Assembly (NCBI GenBank): GCA_023052935.1
Contig: CM041294.1
Span: forward strand, 17,800,635 to 17,864,634
Length of the DNA stretch: 64,000 bases
Source of the DNA: Piezodorus guildinii
Taxonomy: Eukaryota; Arthropoda; Insecta; Hemiptera; Pentatomidae
Direction: 5' to 3'
The number at the start of each line of letters is the position of its first letter. The first letter of the stretch is position 1. The notes below the pieces were generated by a model. That model had not been told where the DNA came from, did no database searches, and saw only the letters and a list, made by a program, of their open reading frames with translations. Positions 56,610-64,000 of this stretch are shown one piece after another. The position numbers and the translations under genes were made by a program.

Positions 56610-57265
56610 ATCTACTTACCCATGAATAAAATATATAGTTATATGACTGAGATGTCACAGCAACTTTTTATCAAAATTGGCAAACCAGAAAAGAAACTTT
56701 ATACCAATTTGCACCTTCTTATGATTCTCTCCAAAACGGCTTTAGTGATTAAATGATAAATTAAATATATAAATGAACTCGCTATAACCATGTCGTTATC
56801 AATAGGCTTTAATATCATGTCGGTTTCATAATTATGGCAACAGTATGACAGGGCTTAAATGCCGATATTTTAAATTATTATTCTTTTAAGTATCTAAAAA
56901 TTTTTAGATTCGACAAAATTAGTCATATCAACTTGTAAGCAGTTTAACGGTTTTGATAACTAACTGAAGGAGAAAAATGAAAATTGTTTGTTTATGTATT
57001 TTCTTTTTTCTTTTTTTTAACGTATGAGTAACAATTATTTCATTTTAACGTATGAATTGAAAAGAAAAAAAAAAGTTATACAGAAAGGTGAGTGATCTAA
57101 AACGAATAAAACCAAGTGATGATCGTAGTTAATAATTTCTCTTTTACACTATTTAATCTGAAAAACCTGTTTTATTGAAATTCATAATGTACCTTTTTTT
57201 CAATTGAAAGTTTATTTATTAATTATATAACCTATTTTAACAATATAGGTAAGTGAGAATCATGA
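56610..57265 (-). repeat. Family A copy, minus, diverged
   Basis: Recognisable blocks: tttttatctacttacccatg (tail), agatgtcacagcaactt, ataggctttaatatcatgtc, cagggcttaaatgcc, and caatataggtaagtgagaat (head, near 57,240). Older than the copies near 36 kb. Confidence 0.6.
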
Positions 57266-57284
57266 AGATTTTTTTTTTTACAAC

Positions 57285-57440
57285 AATGTTCACTGAGAAA
57301 TGTTACAATCTGTGCTAATTTGGACATTTTTAATAGCGATGAAATACAGCATTCATAATACATTCAATACAATTTTTACACAGCAATAAAATTATAAAAT
57401 AATAATGAAATATATATACAATACCTAATCAATAAAATTT
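57285..57440 (-). repeat. Jockey 3'-terminal fragment
   Basis: gagaaatgttacaatctgtg and tttggacatttttaatagcgatgaa are the reverse complement of the Jockey 3' end at 46,830-46,910. Only the 3' UTR is present. Confidence 0.7.
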
Positions 57441-57514
57441 ATAGTGAAGTGAGAAAATTTGACTGTGTGCCAGTCAAATGAACATTCAATTAAGTATAAA
57501 CTTCATTTAATAGT

Positions 57515-57554
57515 GCCGACGTTTCGGCCTAAATTATAGGCCTTCTTCAGGGCT
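57515..57554 (-). ncRNA. Hammerhead ribozyme motif, left arm
   Basis: Minus strand: GCC, core CTGAAGA (a valid CUGANGA), a perfect 6-bp helix II GGCCTA/TAGGCC with a short loop, GAAA, cgtc and then GGC, which pairs with the first GCC as helix I. Cleavage would fall after GTC. All invariant core positions are present. Type I minimal, as in Penelope-like elements. Confidence 0.65.
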
Positions 57555-57772
57555 ATAAAAGACGAAAGATAACAACTAGTAATAGATTATAATATATAAA
57601 GATGATAAGTAGAAAAAAGTATACTGATAATTAAAAACAAAGTAAAATAGTAGTTATTGTCTATTGTCATTACTACTATTTCACTTTTTTTTAAATCATT
57701 TATATAAGGTTTTTACTTATCATCTTTATATATTGTATTCTACTACTGGTTGTTATCTTTTGTTTTTTTTAT

Positions 57773-57812
57773 AGCTCTGAAGAAGGCCTATAATTTAAGC
57801 CGAAACGTTAAA
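57773..57812 (+). ncRNA. Hammerhead-like motif, right arm (degenerate)
   Basis: Plus strand: core CTGAAGA at 57,777-57,783, helix II GGCCTA/TAAGCC with one mismatch, GAAA at 57,802-57,805 and acgtt. Helix I has decayed (GCT versus AAA), so activity is doubtful. Confidence 0.5.
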
Positions 57813-57866
57813 TTAAGTTTATATTTAATTTTGTGTTCATTTGACTGCACCATCAACAATCTTCTT

Positions 57867-58151
57867 CCAGTGGCGCGACAGGCCGTGTAGGCCCTGGGCC
57901 TCGCGATGTAAACTCCTGCGAGTTTACACTCACGTTTCACGATGCAATTTTTAGTGTAGGGTTATCACTCCCTACGACTAATTTTGTGAGTGGCCACCCT
58001 TTGGCTGACGGGTCTCACATGCCCGGGGGAGAGGTTGGGAGTGAATCCACATTTTTTTACATCCTTTATAAAAGCCCTGCCGGGACTGGGATTCGAACTC
58101 AGGACCTGTAGCATGAGAGACTAGCGCGCTAGCCACTCAGCCACGGGCACC
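57867..58151 (-). mobile_element. tRNA-derived SINE, family S3, with imperfect TSD
   Basis: On the minus strand the head is ggtgcccgtggctgagtgg, an excellent A-box tggctgagtggc, followed by a perfect B-box gttcgaatccc near 58,095. The body has gcatgtgagacccgtcag and ends near ggcctgtcgcgccactgg. atcaacaatcttctt (57,852-57,866) and agcaacaaacttctt (58,152-58,166) agree at 13 of 15 bases and look like an aged TSD. Confidence 0.88.
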
Positions 58152-58166
58152 AGCAACAAACTTCTT

Positions 58167-59110
58167 ACAAATAAAATGTATAAGAAATACCAGGTTTTTA
58201 AAGTATTTTTATGCTATCTATTTAAATATTTTAAAATGTTAATATATTAATCTCCGAGTTTTATTTAAGATATATACGCAAGGCCCCTTACAACATTCAG
58301 TCAGGTTGATCCGATTAAAAAATAAAATCTTGAAATAAACATTACGTAAAAGAAGTATTGTGATAGAATGTAATATTTCTTTGTGAGAAAGATATATTGT
58401 TTTTTTAGACGTCTACTCAACTTGATAGATGTATAATTTATTATTTCATTTAATGGTGGGGGGTAGGGAATGAAAAGAATAAATGACATATGCCAGGGTG
58501 ATTTTCAAAGGCCTTCATTATTCTTTTCCGTAGAATGGTTTGTTGCCCCCGACTCCTCCCCGCGTCCCTAGAGGAATGTATAATAAACCAAGTCATTCCT
58601 CGTAAAAAAAAAAGAAGAGAAAAAAAAAAAAAAGAAACACGAAAATATAGGAAATGGAAGGAAACGACGAGGACACGCCAGGTTCATAAATAATAGAATA
58701 TAATAATGTATGCTTTTATAAGAGGGAGGCTAAGCCGGGGAACTGAAGGGATGACAAAGAGCCGCAATAACCACCCAAAGCTAACACTCATATTATTTTT
58801 TGGGGTCTTTAAGGGAAGATCCACGGTAGGGCTTGTTTCGGTAATATCTTGGACCAGATATCTCGCCCGGTCAGCCTTAGCTTTGTAGGGCTGCCCGTCT
58901 ACACGCTTGGCTGGTTAAGCATATTTGGATTTCGTTATTCCCTCTTAATACTGCTTCATATGAAATGCTTTTGTAATGCTCTGTTTTGTATTCATAAATT
59001 TCTGATGATCTTTAACTTAGCTAATCATTATCATTTTTTTATATCAATTACTATTACTATTTAATCAAACATCTATTTTAAATGAAATAAATAATAAACA
59101 GATTAATTTC
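58167..59110. other. Noncoding stretch with a complex unique patch
   Basis: 58,530-58,930 is less AT-rich and unrepeated (gttgcccccgactcctcccc, ggaggctaagccggggaac, cccggtcagccttagc). Frames of 60-71 codons have no motif. It may be unique host sequence. Runs of A lie at 58,603-58,634. Confidence 0.4.
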
Positions 59111-59114
59111 TTCA

Positions 59115-59590
59115 AAATGAATTACATACCAGGTCTAACGGAAAAAATACAAAATACATTTAAACAATATGATCATTATAACATAAAATTTGGTTTATAC
59201 AATAATAATAAAATAAATACATATTTCACCAATATGAAGGATAAAATAGAAATAGAAAATAAACTTCATACCATTTATAAAATAAGATTCTAAAAATTGT
59301 CTAAAAACTTATATTGGGGAAACATCAAAAACGTTAAAGACTAGATTAAAACAACACATTTCCAATTGCAAAAATATTAAAAATACAAATCTTACAGCCC
59401 TATCCAACCATAGTATAACTAATAAACATGAATTTAATTTTGAAAATATACAAATACTTAATACAGAACAAAAAACAAAAATAGAAAGATACTAGAGTCA
59501 ATCTATATAACTAAAAACATAATAAATACAGTAAATTATAAAACAGATTTAAAAACAAATAAGTCAAAATTATGCAGATATAATTAATAA
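59115..59590 (+). pseudogene. Penelope-like element C-terminus with GIY-YIG endonuclease
   Basis: The plus strand encodes, with one stop and frame change near 59,293, IPGLTEKIQNTFKQYDH, then KTYIGETSKTLKTRLKQH (from 59,304), TALSNHSITNKHEFNF and NIQILNTEQKTK. Tyr-Ile-Gly, the following Thr-x-x-Leu-x-x-Arg-Leu and the later H-x(n)-H-x-F are the GIY-YIG endonuclease of Penelope polymerases, which nicks the target. No reverse transcriptase is left upstream. The sequence is 5'-truncated and inactive. Confidence 0.8.
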
Positions 59591-59639
59591 ATTGCATTTC
59601 TGATTTTGATTGATAATAAAAAATAAAATAAATAAAAAT

Positions 59640-59674
59640 TATGTGTATGGGTGTGCGTGTGTGTATGGGTGTGC

Positions 59675-59737
<63 letters not shown>
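59640..59737. repeat. (GTGTGC)n and (TA)n microsatellite
   Basis: gtgtatgggtgtgcgtgtg is repeated, followed by about 26 TA. It sits between the Penelope remnant and the 219-bp array; a similar TA/TG tract follows the array. Confidence 0.95.
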
Positions 59738-59742
<5 letters not shown>

Positions 59743-60636
59743 TGATCAGTTCTCGACTGTTGATAATTTAAGTTTGTGTTGTTCTTAGGTTGCAGTCAAT
59801 GAATAAACAGTTTTATCTATGCGACGTTTCGAGAATTTATTGTTCTCATAATCATGCCTGGGTACCATATGTTGATCTAATTTCTTCATAAAATCCCATT
59901 TTTTTCCCCCTTTTTCCACTGTTGATTTTTCTTCTAATAACCTTTTGATAATAATATTGTTTGATCAGTTCTCGACTGTTGATAATTTAAGTTTGTGTTG
60001 TTCTTAGGTTGCAGTCAATGAATAAACAGTTTTATCTATGCGACGTTTCGAGAATTTATTGTTCTCATAATCATGCCTGGGTACCATATGTTGATCTAAT
60101 TTCTTCATAAAATCCCATTTTTTTCCCCCTTTTTCCACTGTTGATTTTTCTTCTAATAACCTTTTGATAATAATATTGTTTGATCAGTTCTCGACTGTTG
60201 ATAATTTAAGTTTGTGTTGTTCTTAGGTTGCAGTCAATGAATAAACAGTTTTATCTATGCGACGTTTCGAGAATTTATTGTTCTCATAATCATGCCTGGG
60301 TACCATATGTTGATCTAATTTCTTCATAAAATCCCATTTTTTTCCCCCTTTTTCCACTGTTGATTTTTCTTCTAATAACCTTTTGATAATAATATTGTTT
60401 GATCAGTTCTCGACTGTTGATAATTTAAGTTTGTGTTGTTCTTAGGTTGCAGTCAATGAATAAACAGTTTTATCTATGCGACGTTTCGAGAATTTATTGT
60501 TCTCATAATCATGCCTGGGTACGATATGTTGATCTAATTTCTTCATAAAATCCCATTTTTTTCCCCCTTTTTCCACTGTTGATTTTTCTTCTAATAACCT
60601 TTTGATAATAATATTGTTTGATCAGTTCTCGACTGT

Positions 60637-60640
<4 letters not shown>
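59738..60640. repeat. 219-bp tandem array, 4.1 copies, hammerhead-like motif in each
   Basis: ttgtttgatcagttctcgac starts at 59,738, 59,957, 60,176, 60,395 and 60,614, an exact 219-bp period. The units are identical except gggtacgata in place of gggtaccata near 60,527. The last copy is cut after 26 bp, at gactgttgat, by a TA tract. On the minus strand each unit contains ATGATTATGAGAA, a loop, TTCTCGAAACGTC: the helix II (GAGAA/TTCTC), GAAA and GTC of a hammerhead with a degenerate core. Confidence 0.95.
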
Positions 60641-60684
<44 letters not shown>

Positions 60685-60780
60685 GTATATATGTATATGT
60701 ATATATGGGTGTGTGTGTGTGTATGTATATATGCATATATGTTGTATGTATGGGTATGTATGAGTATGAATGTGTGTATA
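60641..60780. repeat. (TA)n, (TG)n and (TATG)n microsatellite
   Basis: It begins directly at the cut end of the fifth 219-bp unit with about 19 TA, then tgtgtatatatgtatatg-type repeats to 60,780. It mirrors the tract on the other side of the array. Confidence 0.92.
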
Positions 60781-61384
60781 TATAATTAATCTCTAACCTA
60801 GATAAAAATTATGTTGTGGATATTTGAAAACATTCAATAGCACAAGAAAGATATTAGATAAATGCTGATTTAGTCTACATGTTAGTTGCAAGTGCATAGC
60901 AACAAAAGGTTGAGATAATTAATATGTGACAAAGAAAAGATAAATTTTAACAGAATTATTCATATATAGGAACTTAATATGAATAATACTACAATATTAA
61001 TTGTATATTGTATATTAGGATATAATAATATATCCTATATTAGGATATAATATGGAAATAAATGTAAGTAGAATTTTAATAATAAACAGATTGTAAATAT
61101 TTTAAATGATAAATTGATTCTAATTTATTGATGCTGTGTTGTTAATGTATCTATAGTTGCTTATAAGATTTATTCAATTATTTTTTAGATGATATTTGAA
61201 AATCTAAAGATGAGGCATAAGGTACCTCGAAACGTAATGTTTTAATAATTATGTTTTATATGTTATGATAAATAAATATATAAACAAAATAGAAGAGACT
61301 GTTCCGAATAATATATTCATAAATTATCATTTTTATTTTTAGCGATAAACCTTTTCAAATATAATACTTAAGAAAAATATGATA
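60781..61384. other. AT-rich stretch, probably Penelope 3' sequence
   Basis: No gene. The degenerate hammerhead at 61,195-61,240 lies here. tatattaggatataata is repeated in direct and inverted form near 61,010-61,050. Confidence 0.4.
61195..61240 (+). ncRNA. Hammerhead-like motif, degenerate, Penelope 3' side
   Basis: Plus strand: CTAAAGA (core with G5 changed to A), helix II GAGG/CCTC around cataaggta, then GAAA and cgta. The layout matches the other motifs, but a change at an invariant core base should abolish cleavage. Confidence 0.4.
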
Positions 61385-61479
61385 TAAATGGTTCGCGCAA
61401 CACACGGCTGGCTGGCACTTACATCGGATTTTAAAATTAATCTAAGAACTTTTAATACAGTTTCCTTTCATAATATTCC

Positions 61480-62292
61480 GCTTGTTCCGGTTGAACAGAT
61501 TCGCTATCTAGGACACATACTTGACAAACGTCTAACATGGAACCTAGGGGTGGGCATAATCGAATAACGATTATCGGATCATTCGATTATTATAATCGTT
61601 TGGATTATTCGATTATCGGAATGACCTTTTTTTTATTCGATTATGAAATCAGTCGATTATTTAAATCATCAAAGTCCCATCATCCGATTATGACGATCAT
61701 TCGATTATGCCCACCCCTAATGGAATCCGCACACAAGACTGAAACGAAAAGAAACTGCCCATCGCTTTTGCTTACTTCCACACTTACTAGACAGACGCTC
61801 TAACCTTCCATTCATATACAAAAGGCTCATCTATATCACCATCATGATACCTATCTAGGCTTACGGCTCTAGGGCTCAATCAAATCATCAAATTCTTCCC
61901 GTATTCAAATCTTGCAATACAAAATCCTTCAAAGAATCCTCAATGCTCCTAACTTTGTCATGAATAAACTCATCCATAAAGACCTTAATATCGATATTTT
62001 GCTGATTTGGCCCGAACCAGGTATCAATCTGGACATACTCCACTCCCACTCTAACCCACTCAATCCTAGCTTCCTCTTCTATTTCTGACAATCCTCCGAG
62101 GTGTCTAAAAAGAAGATGGCCTCAAGACCTTCTAGTTTAGATTACCTAGTAGAATTCTGCCAATGGGCATTTTCTCTTCATGTTTTATTCATATATTTTC
62201 TCTTTTAGCTAATTTACTTGATGTATTAAGCAGTTGTAAATTTCAGTAAAATTAAATTCATGTTAATAATAATAAAAAAAAAAAAAAAAGAA
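61480..62292 (+). pseudogene. Jockey family B fragment with nested MITE
   Basis: Codons read VEQIRYLGHILDKRLTWN up to the MITE at 61,545, then resume with ESAHKTETKRKETAH-like sequence, LLDRRSNLPFIYKRLIYITI and, after several stops, PPRCLKRRWPQDLL near 62,095-62,135. The 3' UTR ends in aataataataaaaaa at 62,262-62,288. Edges are approximate. It is older than the plus-strand Jockey at 55.6 kb. Confidence 0.75.
61545..61719. mobile_element. hAT-type MITE, 175 bp, 8-bp TSD
   Basis: The first and last 21 bases are perfect inverted repeats beginning taggggtgggcataatcg. The flanks atggaacc (61,537-61,544) and atggaatc (61,720-61,727) form an 8-bp TSD with one change, as expected for hAT elements. 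The interior is filled with tcgattat/ataatcga units in both directions, likely transposase-binding sites. No coding sequence. Confidence 0.92.
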
Positions 62293-62640
62293 CTTGTAAC
62301 TAAAGTTAGGTTTAAAAAAAGGTTAAAGGAATCACATCGAGTTACAACAGAAACATATTATTCAGACTAAATAATCTAACAATAGAATTTATTCTTTGCA
62401 AAAATCACTTAGCTTTATCTCTACTTTTCATCATTATTCATTTTATTGTACAACTTTATAAAGAAGATTACATCTTTTCTGAAATATTTAGCTTTCAAAC
62501 AGTATATTATACATCACTATAACTATACTAACATACACTAAAAAAATATTTATCTAAAAATGTATTTTTTTGGATAATTTAACATAACAATATAACATTA
62601 TTAAGTGCAATAATCACGTAATGTGAAGTCTGATTCGTCA

Positions 62641-64000
62641 CGTTACATTACCTTCCACAACGTTCATATAAGATGACATTTTTCTCAAATATTTAGCTTT
62701 CCAACGGTACATTATATATTGACGGTATATCATTTACGTTACATTACCTTCCACAACGTTCATATAAGATGACATTTTTCTCAAATATTTAGCTTTCCAA
62801 CGGTACATTATATATTGACGGTATATCATTTACGTTACATTACCTTCCACAACGTTCATATAAGATGACATTTTTCTCAAATATTTAGCTTTCCAACGGT
62901 ACATTATATATTGACGGTATATCATTTACGTTACATTACCTTCCACAACGTTCATATAAGATGACATTTTTCTCAAATATTTAGCTTTCCAACGGTACAT
63001 TATATATTGACGGTATATCATTTACGTTACATTACCTTCCACAACGTTCATATAAGATGACATTTTTCTCAAATATTTAGCTTTCCAACGGTACATTATA
63101 TATTGACGGTATATCATTTACGTTACATTACCTTCCACAACGTTCATATAAGATGACATTTTTCTCAAATATTTAGCTTTCCAACGGTACATTATATATT
63201 GACGGTATATCATTTACGTTACATTACCTTCCACAACGTTCATATAAGATGACATTTTTCTCAATATTTAGCTTTCCAACGGTACATTATATATTGACGC
63301 TATATCATTTACGTTACATTACCTTCCACAACGTTCATATAAGATGACATTTTTCTCAAATATTTAGCTTTCCAACGGTACATTATATATTGACGGTATA
63401 TCATTTACGTTACATTACCTTCCACAACGTTCATATAAGATGACATTTTTCTCAAATATTTAGCTTTCCAACGGTACATTATATATTGACGGTATATCAT
63501 TTACGTTACATTACCTTCCACAACGTTCATATAAGATGACATTTTTCTCAAATATTTAGCTTTCCAACGGTACATTATATATTGACGGTATATCATTTAC
63601 GTTACATTACCTTCCACAACGTTCATATAAGATGACATTTTTCTCAAATATTTAGCTTTCCAACGGTACATTATATATTGACGGTATATCATTTACGTTA
63701 CATTACCTTCCACAACGTTCATATAAGATGACATTTTTCTCAAATATTTAGCTTTCCAACGGTACATTATATATTGACGGTATATCATTTACGTTACATT
63801 ACCTTCCACAACGTTCATATAAGATGACATTTTTCTCAAATATTTAGCTTTCCAACGGTACATTATATATTGACGGTATATCATTTACGTTACATTACCT
63901 TCCACAACGTTCATATAAGATGACATTTTTCTCAAATATTTAGCTTTCCAACGGTACATTATATATTGACGGTATATCATTTACGTTACATTACCTTCCA
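62641..64000. repeat. 96-bp satellite, at least 14 copies, runs off the window
   Basis: cgttacattaccttccacaa starts at 62,641, 62,737, 62,833, 62,929, 63,025, 63,121, 63,217, 63,312, 63,408, 63,504, 63,600, 63,696, 63,792, 63,888 and 63,984. The period is 96 except for one 95-bp unit (one A lost near 63,264). One further unit has gacgctata near 63,297. Otherwise the copies are identical. Half of the unit (ttctcaaatatttagctttccaacggtac) corresponds to the agctttccaacggtat block of family A. Confidence 0.97.

Larger units (their letters stand above)
57467..57850. repeat. Inverted repeat with hammerhead motifs in both arms
   Basis: The left arm (57,467-57,610) and right arm (57,708-57,850) are reverse complements at roughly 80-85%: ccagtcaaatgaacat / gttcatttgactgca, gataacaactagtaat / actactggttgttatc, gatgataagta / tacttatcatc. 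Each arm carries a hammerhead-type motif. The loop is about 100 bp. Confidence 0.85.
61385..62570 (+). repeat. Family A copy, plus, split by a Jockey family B insertion
   Basis: 61,385-61,470 carries the head (atggttcgcgcaacacacgg, cacttacatcgg, cttttaatacagtttcct). 62,330-62,560 carries the next block (atcacttagctttatc, tatttagctttcaaacagtat). The insertion between them is the Jockey family B fragment. The block near 62,490 is the nearest relative of the 96-bp satellite unit that starts 80 bp later. Confidence 0.65.

Noticed and set aside
62641..64000. CRISPR-like regular repeats
   Set aside because: The whole 96-bp period is conserved, so there are no spacers; it is a satellite.

Overview
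This window looks like a piece of an AT-rich arthropod (probably insect) nuclear genome built almost wholly from mobile elements and repeats. The evidence is the mix of families: a Jockey-clade LINE whose ORF1 carries CCHC knuckles, I-clade LINEs with RNase H, RTE-like tails, mariner and hAT-type DNA elements, tRNA-derived SINEs, Penelope remnants and a Ty3 LTR element. I found no host protein-coding gene, rRNA or true tRNA gene, and the species cannot be fixed from the sequence.

Layout. 1-1.4 kb is plain AT-rich DNA. 1.4-6.2 kb is a LINE C-terminal remnant that runs straight into a 19-copy, 249-bp tandem satellite derived from it. 6.8-11.6 kb is a nearly full-length but frameshifted Jockey LINE on the minus strand. 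13-19 kb holds nested fragments (mariner, Jockey, I-type LINE, a hammerhead-ribozyme motif). 19.85-26.53 kb is a complete Ty3-type LTR retrotransposon with LTRs differing at one base of 460, a tRNA-Lys primer site, a DUF1759-like Gag, and a Pol broken in integrase. 26.6-29.7 kb is a stack of LINE fragments with nested insertions, closed by an internally deleted mariner.

30.5-48.8 kb is dominated by an unclassified interspersed repeat ('family A', ends near ctttcacttac/gtaagtgaaag), tRNA-type SINEs, a second mariner, two copies of a short retroposon with clean target-site duplications (TSDs), and RTE/Jockey tails. 49.1-51.6 kb is a 5'-truncated I-clade LINE with a 44-base poly-A and a 13-bp TSD. 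51.9-58.2 kb has another deleted mariner, more family A copies, two further SINE families and an inverted pair of hammerhead motifs. 59.1-61.3 kb is a Penelope GIY-YIG remnant followed by a 219-bp tandem array carrying a hammerhead-like motif in each unit. 61.5-62.3 kb is a hAT-type MITE nested in a Jockey fragment nested in family A. From 62.64 kb to the window edge runs a 96-bp satellite derived from an internal part of family A.

The unifying theme is that all three tandem arrays (249, 219 and 96 bp) appear to be seeded by fragments of mobile elements that lie beside them. The most unusual signal is the hammerhead-ribozyme/Penelope set (17.4, 57.5, 57.8, 59.8-60.6 and 61.2 kb), which resembles the parts list of animal retrozymes.
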